Positions 7,401 through 16,203 of a stretch of DNA of 64,000 nt are shown here, one piece after another. Made by a program: the position numbers and the translations under genes. This DNA is from Legionella steigerwaltii (GTDB taxonomy: Bacteria > Pseudomonadota > Gammaproteobacteria > Legionellales > Legionellaceae). Location: assembly GCF_001468065.1 (NCBI RefSeq), contig NZ_LNYZ01000038.1:438-64437 (forward strand), in the 5' to 3' direction. Every line of letters starts with the position of its first letter. The stretch's first letter is position 1. The notes under the pieces are model-generated. The model saw nothing but the letters and a program-made list of their open reading frames with translations. It was not told the DNA's origin and ran no database searches.

Positions 7401-8855
7401 ATGCATGCTGTAAAGAGTGAGCGAAAAGGGGTAGTTTATCTACATTGGCTAAATGCAATAACTACATTCAGTTTTGCTATTTTATTTTCATCATTATCCC
7501 TTTATTTAACAAAGAACATTGGCTTAACTCAAATGCAATCCAATGGAATCGTAGGATTTTTTCTGGCATCAAATTTTATTTTACATTTTGTAGCGGGGTA
7601 CATTGGGGATAGGTTTTTAAGTTATCGATTGCTATTTGCCATTTCAACGCTCATACAAACTGTAGGGTTAATAGTACTTAATTTTTCTGATGCTTTTGTG
7701 TATCTAGGGTTAAGCTTGTTTCTTATAGGGTGTGGATTAGGATCTACATGTATTAACTGCCTTATTACCCAACAATTTACAAGTATCGAAAATGAATTAA
7801 GAGAAAAAGCATTTTTTCATAATTACAGTGCTATGAATATAGGATTCCTCTCTGGTTATGTTATGAGCGGATTTATTGATATTCACGATAGATACGATCG
7901 TTTATTTGAAGTAAGTAATTTGATTAATCTAATTACGGTGTTTTTCATTATTAAATCGTGGAAATATTTCGCAAAAAATAAAATAAATACCAGGGAGGAG
8001 ATAAAGAGGGGTCGACTAGGACTGATATTAATCATATTTATTATACCTATTCTTCTAGCAGGGTTTTATTATTCTTGGTTAGCAAATGGCCTCATACTCT
8101 TTATTGGTTCTGCGGCTCTATTCTATATAACCTTACTTGGACGTAGTTTAAGTACACAAAATGCACGAAAAAAAATTTATTCTTTTGTATTTTTAACGGT
8201 AAGTTCAATTGTATTTTGGATGCTTTATTTTGTAGGACCTATGGGTGTGACTCAATTCTTGAAGTATAACGTGAGTATTTACATAGGTTCTTATTATATT
8301 CCTCCACAATGGTTAATGAATTTAAACTCAATTTTTGTAATTATAGGCTCACCTATAGCAATCACTCTATTTGATAAACTAAGAAAGAAACAAATCACCA
8401 TTTCGATATCAAAACAATTTATGTGTTCCTTAGTGTTTATTGCATTGTCGTTTTTGGCATTGACTGTTGGCATAATGAATTGTGGTACCGAGGGATTAAC
8501 TAGCATGATTTGGATTATTGCGCATTATCTTCTTCAAGCGATAGGGGAGTTGCTTATTGCTCCTGTTGGTTATGCGATGATAGGAAGTCTTGCACCAGAA
8601 AAACTGCAAGGACTTATGATGGGGATATGGATGATGGCTTCAGGAATAGCAGCCACATTATCCAACTATTTTTCTAATTTAATGACTCAATCTGAATCAT
8701 TAAATCCGCTTATTAGCAATGAACATTATATGAGCGCATTTACCCAGCTAGGTCTATATGCCATCTTTGGTGCACTCATTCTCTGGTTATGTTCTAAAAC
8801 GATTGAGAATAGTATACAAAAAACCTCGGTCGAAGCGATCGAAGGGGTAGCATGA
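7401..8855 (+). CDS. POT/PTR2-family proton-coupled peptide transporter
   Basis: A 484-aa inner membrane protein with about 12-14 hydrophobic segments. The N-terminal half resembles the POT subfamily of MFS: FFLASNFILHFVAGYIGDRFLSYR in the first loops, then a GCGLGSTCINC segment. The C-terminal half keeps GELLIAPVGYAMIGSLAPEKLQGLMMGIWM, the POT domain 10-11 pattern. Such carriers import di- and tripeptides with protons, though some export peptide-like compounds. RBS AAGGA precedes ATG 7401. Its place just upstream of a peptide-modifying cluster is suggestive, but two minus-strand genes intervene. Confidence 0.82.
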   Translation: MHAVKSERKGVVYLHWLNAITTFSFAILFSSLSLYLTKNIGLTQMQSNGIVGFFLASNFILHFVAGYIGDRFLSYRLLFAISTLIQTVGLIVLNFSDAFVYLGLSLFLIGCGLGSTCINCLITQQFTSIENELREKAFFHNYSAMNIGFLSGYVMSGFIDIHDRYDRLFEVSNLINLITVFFIIKSWKYFAKNKINTREEIKRGRLGLILIIFIIPILLAGFYYSWLANGLILFIGSAALFYITLLGRSLSTQNARKKIYSFVFLTVSSIVFWMLYFVGPMGVTQFLKYNVSIYIGSYYIPPQWLMNLNSIFVIIGSPIAITLFDKLRKKQITISISKQFMCSLVFIALSFLALTVGIMNCGTEGLTSMIWIIAHYLLQAIGELLIAPVGYAMIGSLAPEKLQGLMMGIWMMASGIAATLSNYFSNLMTQSESLNPLISNEHYMSAFTQLGLYAIFGALILWLCSKTIENSIQKTSVEAIEGVA

Positions 8856-8856
8856 T

Positions 8857-9879
8857 CTATTGTAACGATAATTCTGCCTGTAATTTGGATAACTTTGTTT
8901 CTTCTTGAGCTAATATTTTTAGAAAATTGTCCAATACATTAGGGTTTTTTATTGTTTTGATATCTTTTTTAATGCCATTTATAAGACTTTGTTGAATTTG
9001 AAGTGACTTTTGTAATTCCATGTTAGTACATGGGGGATGAGCCAATTCATAAACATTGGATAAACGTTTATTTGTAGCAAGCTCATCTAATCCAGAATAA
9101 GTACATTCCTCCTTCTTCAATTGCAGTCGAACAGCATTTTCCTGCTCGCACTCTTCTTTGTAGCGTTTCCCTTCCGGAGAATATTGATTAAATCCTTTCG
9201 GTGTTCTCCAGCGATTAGTGCGCAGAAGTTGAGAAATGATATTAATTTTGTGCCGAAAAGTCCCAATATTTTGGAATTGCTCTTGGTTACTTAGTGAAAA
9301 TACAACCTCATCCAGGATTTTTTGTGGTGAGGATAGCTTTACTCCATGTTGTTTTTGAACATTCAGCAACATCCCTTTAGCAATATTGAGCTCGTTAAGT
9401 GGTAATTTAGTACTTGAATGAGAAAGAGTAATATTATTAATTACTCTATTTTTTTCTTTATTAATGGTATCTGTTGAAACAAGATAATCCATTCTCTTGT
9501 TTATATCTAATTCAGGAGTTGGGATTTTTTCTTTTATCTCCAGAGTATTTTCTGGCTCTTGGTTGATCAATTGTAATTTATTTTGAAGCATTTCTGTAAT
9601 GGCAATAAAGGAACGAGGTACACCATAAAATTTAAATCGCTTTCGGATAATAAAGCCATTTTCTTCTAAGTTCTTTAGATAGATATATATTCTGCTTTCA
9701 CTAAAGCCAAGTTCTGCAGCAAGATCAGGAATTTTTTTGGTAAACCATAATCTATTTTCGCGTTTTAAAAGAGTGCCTTGATGGTGGAAGATTATTTTAT
9801 CTAAAAGGAGCGCTTCTTTTGGACATTTAGTTAGTGAAAGAATCTTGTTAAAGCCCAAATAATAAATCGAATTATTCAT
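8857..9879 (-). CDS. Winged-helix plasmid protein of unknown function
   Basis: A 340-aa protein. Residues about 20-95 look like a winged helix (LLDKIIFHHQG, LAAELGFSESRIYIYLKNLEENGFIIRKRF), as in replication-associated or regulatory proteins of plasmids and phages. The rest is polar, with a Gln/Lys-rich end that could be a coiled coil. No enzyme motif is seen. It ends one base after the convergent POT transporter and is preceded by the small HTH gene at 9901, with which it probably forms an operon. A role in plasmid replication or gene control is a guess from the domain only. Confidence 0.6.
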   Translation of the reverse strand: MNNSIYYLGFNKILSLTKCPKEALLLDKIIFHHQGTLLKRENRLWFTKKIPDLAAELGFSESRIYIYLKNLEENGFIIRKRFKFYGVPRSFIAITEMLQNKLQLINQEPENTLEIKEKIPTPELDINKRMDYLVSTDTINKEKNRVINNITLSHSSTKLPLNELNIAKGMLLNVQKQHGVKLSSPQKILDEVVFSLSNQEQFQNIGTFRHKINIISQLLRTNRWRTPKGFNQYSPEGKRYKEECEQENAVRLQLKKEECTYSGLDELATNKRLSNVYELAHPPCTNMELQKSLQIQQSLINGIKKDIKTIKNPNVLDNFLKILAQEETKLSKLQAELSLQ

Positions 9880-9900
9880 AATACATCCATGTGAAAAAAA

Positions 9901-10095
9901 TTACTTAATTAACCCCGATGTGGTCAGCATATAAATTAACTGAGGCGTGGTTTTACAGTTAAAACTTGTTTTTAGATCACTTAGTCGATAAAGAATGTAC
10001 CTTTTTGACTTCTTTGTGTCTTCCGCTATGTCATTCACATGGCAGCCGTTGACTATCATTTTTATGATTTGATTATCTACCTGGTCGATTGTCAT
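9901..10095 (-). CDS. Small LuxR/GerE-like helix-turn-helix protein
   Basis: A 64-residue protein made almost wholly of a GerE-like helix-turn-helix: NQIIKMIVNGCHVNDIAEDTKKSKRYILYRLSDLKTSFNCKTTPQLIYML. This resembles the C-terminal DNA-binding domain of LuxR regulators without a receiver or sensing domain. CGGAG lies seven bases before the ATG. It is divergent from the sulfur-modification cluster at 10281, so it is a plausible regulator of it. Binding to the GAAATGCA repeats between them is inference. Confidence 0.65.
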   Translation of the reverse strand: MTIDQVDNQIIKMIVNGCHVNDIAEDTKKSKRYILYRLSDLKTSFNCKTTPQLIYMLTTSGLIK

Positions 10096-10148
10096 TTAAA
10101 ACTCCGTTTTTATTTAAAACGCATTCCATGTGACATAATTTATAGCTT

Positions 10149-10245
10149 GAAATGCATTTATGCAATAAAAATATCAATTTTCACCAATAAATTTTATTAC
10201 ATGAAATGCAGTTTCATTGAATGTAGTTATGTTCTCTTGTATGAT
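10149..10245 (+). promoter_or_regulatory. Promoter and GAAATGCA repeats before the YcaO cluster
   Basis: TTGAAT at 10217-10222 and TATGAT at 10240-10245 with 17-bp spacing make a good sigma-70 promoter pointing at the gene at 10281. Upstream, GAAATGCA occurs at 10149-10156, within the palindrome AAATGCATTT (10150-10159), and again at 10203-10210, within TGAAA-TGCAG-TTTCA (10202-10216). The second repeat touches the -35 box, as an operator or activator site would. Confidence 0.6.
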
Positions 10246-10280
10246 GCTGTTAATTAATAGGACTTTTATATTGATATCAT

Positions 10281-11543
10281 ATGAGTGAACTATCTTGGGA
10301 TAAGGTAAAAACGGACATAGCTCTGGTTAACAAACGTCTCTATGAAGTATTGGAAACGATAGATGGCATTCAAAATATGCTTTTTACTGTACTTGAATAT
10401 CAGTATGGGCAGATCATAGCAGATGAAAATCACTTTTATTTACCAAATACTGGTGGCAAACTTTCTTCAGTTCCGTTTTCAATGGTGTTAGAAAAAAATC
10501 TTGAAATGTTTATTGAATTTAAAGGGAAGTCGAGTACACATCAGGTTTATAGAGAGGGAGATTTTTTAAGCGTTAGTTCACTTTATAATACTTCAAATAC
10601 TCATCATCCAACAGATATATTGCAAATATCGTCGGGTGCAAGGAATACATTCTTACTCTGTCCGGTGGCAGATGCAAGGCCTCATGCTAGTTTAGAAAAA
10701 TATTTTAAGGCAGATATTCCTGTTCCAGATGATCTTGGAAATCATTATTTAACCTTCAAAAGCTTGTGCGATGCAGCCAATTGTAGTTGGCGTTCAAAGT
10801 TATTGGTATTTCCCTCTGAAATTGTAACTTTAATAAAAGAGAATAAATTACCTACTCTTTTGAGTTTGGTGATGGAGTTTGATTCTAATCAGACAGGATA
10901 TTACGCAAATCTGCCCTTTTATAATTATCTAATGGCCTATATTCGAGCAAATAGTCCTGAAATATCTCAAAATGAATTCACTAATAATGCGATTAGCCAA
11001 TTAATTACTATAGGGACAGGACAAGTTCCTGGCTACGGATTAGCTGTTGGTGATGATTTATTACCTTTAGATTTTATTGTTGAGGTATATCGCGATATAT
11101 ATAAATCCAAATACACTCCCTTTGTTATGGAGCCAGTGCATTTTGATAAAAATAAAAACAATCCTGTTTTTTATTCAATACTCAAAGAAGAGATGGCTTT
11201 TAAACCAACATCATTTTCAAATAAACCACAACGATGTGAATTAATATACGATACTTATTTGCAATATGCGGATCATATAAAGAAGTTAGGTCATTTCAAG
11301 AGTACCCCTTTTTATGAAAGTGCTACTAATCTGGATTTAACACTTTTTCATGAAAAAAATAATCAAGTGACTAATAATCTATTTAAATTGCCTAGAGAAA
11401 CAATTTTTTCTTATGATTCTCGGTTTTTAGAAGTAACAGATAAACTTGGTTATTCAGTAGATCAGTTCCCTTCTAAAACAACATTTTTAGTAGGATGCTT
11501 TGGTATTAAATACAATGAAAATAAAGACGCTGTTATGCATTGA
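10281..11543 (+). CDS. Unknown protein, first gene of the YcaO/TfuA cluster
   Basis: A 420-aa soluble protein that I do not recognise. No signal peptide, membrane segment or known catalytic motif is evident. Conserved-looking patches include GKLSSVPFSMVLEKNLEMFIEF, SGARNTFLLCPVADARPHASLEKYF and GTGQVPGYGLAVGDDLLPLDFI. It opens the operon behind a good promoter and overlaps the ATP-grasp gene by 29 bases, so it is tightly tied to that enzyme. It could be a scaffold, a synthase or a substrate-binding partner. There is no clear ribosome binding site; AGGAC at 10259 is rather far. Confidence 0.7.
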   Translation: MSELSWDKVKTDIALVNKRLYEVLETIDGIQNMLFTVLEYQYGQIIADENHFYLPNTGGKLSSVPFSMVLEKNLEMFIEFKGKSSTHQVYREGDFLSVSSLYNTSNTHHPTDILQISSGARNTFLLCPVADARPHASLEKYFKADIPVPDDLGNHYLTFKSLCDAANCSWRSKLLVFPSEIVTLIKENKLPTLLSLVMEFDSNQTGYYANLPFYNYLMAYIRANSPEISQNEFTNNAISQLITIGTGQVPGYGLAVGDDLLPLDFIVEVYRDIYKSKYTPFVMEPVHFDKNKNNPVFYSILKEEMAFKPTSFSNKPQRCELIYDTYLQYADHIKKLGHFKSTPFYESATNLDLTLFHEKNNQVTNNLFKLPRETIFSYDSRFLEVTDKLGYSVDQFPSKTTFLVGCFGIKYNENKDAVMH

Positions 11544-12678
11544 TCCTCTCCAGGATTATGAGCTAATTGATTGTGATCTACTTGTTCAGTTAGGAATTTC
11601 CCCCATTTTTTTGATTAAAGATAAATCTAAGTTTGTTAAGGACAGAGAAAATATATTAGTAAGCTCATTTTCATTTGAAGATCTGCTCGCTATTTGTGAT
11701 TCGATTCGCCCTGATTATATAGTCTGTTTTTCGGAAGATATGTTTGTTGATGTAGCAAGGGTCAGGGAAAAACTAAATATCGCAGGCATGGGTTTGAATA
11801 CATCGATGCTATTAAGTCATAAAGATCTTATGTATCAAAAATTGGATGGTTTATTTTTATATCCTAAAACAACAACATTGATTGAATCTTCAAACCTAAA
11901 ATCAATCAAAGAAAGGATAGGTGATCAAGAGATATTTATTAAACCTATTAATTCATCTGGCTCGTATGAGACATATCATATTAAAACCGAGAAGGATTTT
12001 TGTGATTTTTTGGCCAATAAAAAAGAGAGTGAGGAAAAGTATATCGTGCAAGCTTATGTTGCAGATGATTTATACCATTCAGAATTGGCAGTATTTGATG
12101 GGAATATATTATTTGTAGAAGCCAGAAAATATACGCATCCAAATCATTTAATGGTCAGTAAAAATTTGCCTATATTTAGTCTGAATATTTTAGATGAGCA
12201 TCAGCGACAATTAATTTTGGATGCTTCAGTTAAGGTTTGCCAGTTATTAGAATTCAATAACGGGGTGCTTCACACCGAGTTTTTCATGAGTGAGGATGGT
12301 TGTATTCAGTTTATTGAAACTAATGCTAGACCTCCAGGTATTGGTCTAAATAAGTTATACCAAAAGAAATACTCCTTGAGTCTTGAAACAATTTTATGTT
12401 GTATTGTTTGTGAGGTTGAGCCCCCTCGCTTGGTAAAGAATAAAAGCCATTACATTTGTGGTTATTTTCCTAGAAAGAACGGTGTTATAAAAAAAATTCA
12501 CAAGCCAGAACTCCATGTACAAAACGAGTGGACACTTTTTGTTAGGCCTGATGATACCAGTGAGCAAATGGCGCATATGTCTAAGTCAGCGATGGTGATT
12601 TGTTGGGATGACTCTATTATGGAAATCAACCAAACAGGTAGCTTTCTTGCAGAGCAAGATATTGTAGAAATATATTAA
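11515..12678 (+). CDS. ATP-grasp carboxylate-amine ligase
   Basis: A 387-aa ATP-grasp enzyme. After a ~100-residue N-terminal domain come HKDLMYQKL, the ATP-binding strand IFIKPINSSGSYET, YIVQAYVADDLYHSELAVFDG, and the metal-binding C-terminal motif HTEFFMSEDGCIQFIETNARPPG with its Glu and Asn ligands. The family joins a carboxylate, activated as acyl phosphate, to an amine, as in dipeptide ligases and peptide maturases. ATG 11515 was preferred over upstream in-frame starts. It overlaps the previous gene in another frame. In this cluster it may build or cap the substrate on which YcaO acts; substrate unknown. Confidence 0.85.
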   Translation: MKIKTLLCIDPLQDYELIDCDLLVQLGISPIFLIKDKSKFVKDRENILVSSFSFEDLLAICDSIRPDYIVCFSEDMFVDVARVREKLNIAGMGLNTSMLLSHKDLMYQKLDGLFLYPKTTTLIESSNLKSIKERIGDQEIFIKPINSSGSYETYHIKTEKDFCDFLANKKESEEKYIVQAYVADDLYHSELAVFDGNILFVEARKYTHPNHLMVSKNLPIFSLNILDEHQRQLILDASVKVCQLLEFNNGVLHTEFFMSEDGCIQFIETNARPPGIGLNKLYQKKYSLSLETILCCIVCEVEPPRLVKNKSHYICGYFPRKNGVIKKIHKPELHVQNEWTLFVRPDDTSEQMAHMSKSAMVICWDDSIMEINQTGSFLAEQDIVEIY

Positions 12679-12827
12679 TTCTAAAAATCGATTATAGCCT
12701 CATTTTGGCTGCTGATGAGTTTTTAGTAAGGTCTTTAAACAGTTGTTCGTTCATATTTTCGTCACAATTGTTAAAAATATAAGTAAATTATATATGTCGT
12801 TTATACAAAAATCTACAGGTTATAAGA

Positions 12828-13079
12828 ATGCATGAATATCAATTAATAGAGTTTAATTCAGATAGAAAACAAACCCAATTGGTTTCCAGTAATTCAAATT
12901 TGCAACAAGTATTAGCAGAGTTTTATAAAGAAAACTTTGAAAAGATGTTTGACGACTGTGGTTGTTCAAAGGGATACATTTCCGTATTTGTTAACTCAGA
13001 ACAGATATCATCCATTAAAGACATTATTCTTAACCCAAATGATGAAGTGTGTATTGTGACTTCTATTTCAGGAGGGTAA
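12828..13079 (+). CDS. MoaD/ThiS-like sulfur-carrier protein ending in Gly-Gly
   Basis: An 83-aa beta-grasp protein. The C-terminal half fits MoaD: YISVFVNSEQ, DIILNPNDEVCIVTSISGG, ending exactly with Gly-Gly. In this family that terminus is adenylated by an E1 and turned into a thiocarboxylate that donates sulfur. It ends five bases before the E1-rhodanese gene. It contains a CGC segment (DDCGCSKG) near residue 45. It could serve thiamin or molybdopterin synthesis, but no such genes are here; the YcaO/TfuA neighbours point to sulfur supply for a modified product. Confidence 0.85.
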   Translation: MHEYQLIEFNSDRKQTQLVSSNSNLQQVLAEFYKENFEKMFDDCGCSKGYISVFVNSEQISSIKDIILNPNDEVCIVTSISGG

Positions 13080-13083
13080 GAGA

Positions 13084-14106
13084 GTGGATAGATACAAACG
13101 TCAAATTTCTGTTATTGGAGAGCAAGGTCAAAAAATAATAAATAACGCAACAATTATGATCGTTGGACTCGGCGGGATAGGCAGTCCAGTAGCTCAATAT
13201 CTTGCCGCAGCTGGTGTTGGAAAGTTAATTCTTGTCGACGATGATAAAGTAGACCTTTCTAATTTGCATAGGCAGATCTTATTTAATGAATGCGATATAG
13301 GGTTCTATAAGGCAGAAAAGGCGAGGAATGTTTTAAGTAAAATTAATAAAAATATTGTTATAGAGGCTCACACTAAAAGGTTTGATGTGGATTTAGGATA
13401 TTCCTTAGTATCTGATATCGACTTGATTATTGACGGAACAGATAATTTTGAAACAAGATACCTTATTAACGATATTTGTGTTTTAAAGAATAAAGTATTT
13501 ATCAGCTGTAGTATTTTGGTCAATATCATTCAGCTTGCTTTATTTGATACAAAGAATCTTTGTTATCGTTGTCTATACCCCAATCCACCACCTATAGGTG
13601 TAATACCTAATTGTTCGGAGGCGGGTGTTTTAGGCACTGTGACAGGAATGGCAGGAACCATGGCTGCTAATCTGGCATTAAATTATTTACTCAAGATAGA
13701 GAATGAGAAAGTACCACAGATACGAATAATAGATGCAAAAAACTTCAATATTTCTTCCATGCCTATAAAACAAAATAATAACTGTTTTGCATGTAAACAA
13801 AGAAAAATCAGCTTAAGTTATTTGCAGAATCAAAGTGCTGATTATGGGATTTCCCTGGGGCAACTTGATAGAACCAAGCATTTTCTAGTTGATATAAGGC
13901 AAAAAGAAGAACGAGAGATTACTAAGTTAGAAGATGATCTATTTTTTCCTGTTAAAGAGAATACTGATTATTCATTTTTCTTATCCTATAAAGATAAGAA
14001 GTTGGTATTTTATTGTGCATCAGGATATCGAAGTAAATTGTTTGTATCAGAACTGAGAAACTTAGGTGTTGATGCCTATTATCTTAATGAAAGGCTTTCT
14101 AAATGA
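13084..14106 (+). CDS. E1-like adenylyltransferase fused to rhodanese (ThiF/MoeB-rhodanese)
   Basis: A 340-aa two-domain protein. Residues 1-240 are ThiF/MoeB: IVGLGGIGSPVAQYLAAAGVG (nucleotide), DDDKVDLSNLHRQ, IDGTDNFETRYLINDIC, and zinc cysteines in CYRC and CFAC. Residues about 255-340 are a rhodanese with the active-site loop FYCASGYRSK, so the persulfide-forming Cys is present. By family logic it adenylates the Gly-Gly end of the MoaD-like protein and then transfers sulfur to it. The start codon is GTG with GGAGGGTAAGAG upstream. It overlaps ycaO by four bases (ATGA). Confidence 0.9.
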   Translation: MDRYKRQISVIGEQGQKIINNATIMIVGLGGIGSPVAQYLAAAGVGKLILVDDDKVDLSNLHRQILFNECDIGFYKAEKARNVLSKINKNIVIEAHTKRFDVDLGYSLVSDIDLIIDGTDNFETRYLINDICVLKNKVFISCSILVNIIQLALFDTKNLCYRCLYPNPPPIGVIPNCSEAGVLGTVTGMAGTMAANLALNYLLKIENEKVPQIRIIDAKNFNISSMPIKQNNNCFACKQRKISLSYLQNQSADYGISLGQLDRTKHFLVDIRQKEEREITKLEDDLFFPVKENTDYSFFLSYKDKKLVFYCASGYRSKLFVSELRNLGVDAYYLNERLSK

Positions 14107-15164
14107 TTTTTGAGCATCAAGAAACGTCTTTAAGAGCTCGTAATTACTGCGAAACACTAGGTGTATTGACTTCTTTAAAGAAACTGGCAGGAATTACACG
14201 CTTAGCCGATTTAACCCATTTAGATTACACCGCTCTACCTGTCTATACTGCAATAAGACCTAGAGCAAAATCGTTAACCACGAGTCAGGGAAAAGGATTA
14301 ACAAAAGAGGCGGCTCAGTGCTCGGCATTGATGGAGTCCATTGAAGTATATTTTGCCGAAGAATTAATACCACAAGTGACTAATAAGTCAGAGCTTGAGC
14401 TAGCTCAAGACAAAGCTATTTTTATACCACTAAACGATCTTTCAAAGTCTGTACACTTTAGTGATTCTTCACAGCCAATGAATTGGGTACAAGCTGAATT
14501 AATATTTGCAGAAAAATCCATTCTCGTGCCTTTTGCTGAGTTCTCACTGAATTCTTATTTGTCAGAAGTATTGATTTACTCTCCTGATACAACTGGACTT
14601 GCTGGGGGAAATAACTATAAAGAGGCCCTTTTACACGGAACTCTAGAGGTAATAGAACGACAAAATGCTCTAAAGATATCTGAGACTGCTTTTGTTAATG
14701 GCGAAATGGTCAAAAATATTACAAAAAAATTTGATTTCCATATTTACTTTCATGAAAATATTTATGAAATTCCTTCGTTTGAGGTATGGATTAAATCAAA
14801 AAATCCTTTTGAAAATCAAATTCTATTTAAGGGTGGTGGATGTCATCTCGATAAACAAATAGCTTTAAATCGTGCTCTGACAGAGGCTATTCAATCGCGA
14901 GTAACTACAATAGCAGGTTCCCGTGATGACTTGATTCATACAAAGTATGATTTTAAAACTAGTGAGTTTCCTGTCGTCAAAGATAAAAAGGATTTTTCTG
15001 AGTTGCCTAATTATTCGGTAAAGACAATAGAGGATGCACTTTCGGCTCTGTTTGAAAAGATTAAAGGAAACAATCAAGATATTTTAGTTTATAAATACTA
15101 TGACAAAGAAATATGCATTTTAAAAGTAAAACTAATTTCTATGGATTTGATAAGTCATGTATGA
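14103..15164 (+). CDS. ycaO: YcaO-domain cyclodehydratase/thioamidation enzyme
   Basis: A 353-aa YcaO protein. The ATP-binding signature is visible: SQGKGLTKEAAQCSALMESIE near residues 60-80, with further ligands in TGLAGGNNYKEALLHGTLEVIERQN. YcaO enzymes phosphorylate a peptide backbone amide with ATP so that a nucleophile can replace the oxygen. With a TfuA partner and a sulfur source, this gives thioamides, as in thioviridamide-type peptides or thioglycine of methanogen McrA. The C-terminal Pro-rich tail of azoline-forming YcaOs is absent, which suits a TfuA-dependent enzyme. It overlaps both neighbouring genes, so the subunits are probably made together. Confidence 0.92.
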   Translation: MIFEHQETSLRARNYCETLGVLTSLKKLAGITRLADLTHLDYTALPVYTAIRPRAKSLTTSQGKGLTKEAAQCSALMESIEVYFAEELIPQVTNKSELELAQDKAIFIPLNDLSKSVHFSDSSQPMNWVQAELIFAEKSILVPFAEFSLNSYLSEVLIYSPDTTGLAGGNNYKEALLHGTLEVIERQNALKISETAFVNGEMVKNITKKFDFHIYFHENIYEIPSFEVWIKSKNPFENQILFKGGGCHLDKQIALNRALTEAIQSRVTTIAGSRDDLIHTKYDFKTSEFPVVKDKKDFSELPNYSVKTIEDALSALFEKIKGNNQDILVYKYYDKEICILKVKLISMDLISHV

Positions 15165-16191
15165 AACAGTAGTTTTCTTAGAAACTTCGTTAACCCACCA
15201 AGAAGCGATGCATCTACTTCCCCATGCGGCGTATTTACCTTCAATCAAAAAGGGAGATGTACTTAAAGCAATAAAATCAGGGTATAAACGGATAGTTATC
15301 ATCGATGGAAATTTTTCCTGGGTTCCTTCTGTGTGGCATAAAGAAATATTAACAGCATTAGACTACGGTATTGAGGTTTGGGGTGCAGCTTCAATGGGGG
15401 CTTTGAGAGCAGCCGAGCTGGATTCTTTTGGCATGCGGGGACATGGGCGTATATATGAGATGTATAAGAATGAAGAAGTAGATGGTGACGATGAAGTGGC
15501 AATTGCTTATTCTAAATTCAATAACGTGCAAACTATTCCTTTAATCAATATCCGACTAACTCTTGAACGACTAAATAGTATTAATAACGGAACTGTTTTA
15601 AATTCAATACGCTCCATTTTTTATGCTGAAAGAACGTGGGAGAAAATTTCTCAACACGTGTCAGAAGACCATTATCATTTGATTAAAGCAAATTATATAG
15701 ACGCAAAAAAAGAGGATGCAAAGTCCTTATTGCTTTCTTTAAACCAAAAACACATTCTTTCTACGGTTTCTGATTTAAATAGAAAAAAAAGAGAGTTTAC
15801 TCTTTTTGAAAAAAAATTAATTGAGTGTACTTTGTCTCCTGTTTGGTTGCGTGCCCCGGTGCATGAGCAGACAGAATGTTCAGTGTCTCTAAAGAGGGTG
15901 GAAAATATTCTTAAATTACTATCAATTCCTGAAACAAAAAAGAATAGGCTCCATTATCAATACTTGCTGTCTCTTCTTGATCAACAAACGTACACAATTA
16001 CAGAATACGAGCTTATATATCAAGTCGAACAATTTAGAGAGGAGCATAATTTGTTAAAAGGAGAGGATTTTTTTAACTGGTTCAAGGACATGGGATTGCA
16101 TGAGTCTAACCTGGAACAACTCTTTACCGATTATGTAAAGTTGATGAAATATTTGATAATTACCTACGATTTCAATAGTTATTTTAATTAG
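15157..16191 (+). CDS. tfuA: TfuA-like protein, YcaO partner
   Basis: A 344-aa protein. Residues 1-170 hold the TfuA core: VVFLETSLTHQEA, IDGNFSWVPSVWHKEILTALDYGIEVWGAASMGALRAAELDSFGMRGHGRIYEMY and then DGDDEVAIAY. TfuA works with YcaO to thioamidate peptide backbones; it is thought to recruit or deliver sulfur. The C-terminal half (about 200-344) is helical and not recognised. It overlaps ycaO by eight bases and ends the cluster, just before a palindrome and weak hairpin. Confidence 0.92.
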   Translation: MYETVVFLETSLTHQEAMHLLPHAAYLPSIKKGDVLKAIKSGYKRIVIIDGNFSWVPSVWHKEILTALDYGIEVWGAASMGALRAAELDSFGMRGHGRIYEMYKNEEVDGDDEVAIAYSKFNNVQTIPLINIRLTLERLNSINNGTVLNSIRSIFYAERTWEKISQHVSEDHYHLIKANYIDAKKEDAKSLLLSLNQKHILSTVSDLNRKKREFTLFEKKLIECTLSPVWLRAPVHEQTECSVSLKRVENILKLLSIPETKKNRLHYQYLLSLLDQQTYTITEYELIYQVEQFREEHNLLKGEDFFNWFKDMGLHESNLEQLFTDYVKLMKYLIITYDFNSYFN

Positions 16192-16203
16192 TCTATTCAT
16201 TCT

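Noticed and set aside
12794-12835. 13-codon frame overlapping the start of the sulfur-carrier gene, considered as a leader or precursor peptide
   Set aside because: No ribosome binding site and no Cys/Ser/Thr-rich core; overlap in AT-rich DNA may be chance. Mentioned only as a test item.
12828-14106. Carrier and E1-rhodanese read as plain thiamin or molybdopterin synthesis genes
   Set aside because: No ThiG, ThiC, MoaA, MoaE or similar genes nearby, and tight packing with ycaO and tfuA favours a dedicated sulfur relay. Not fully excluded.
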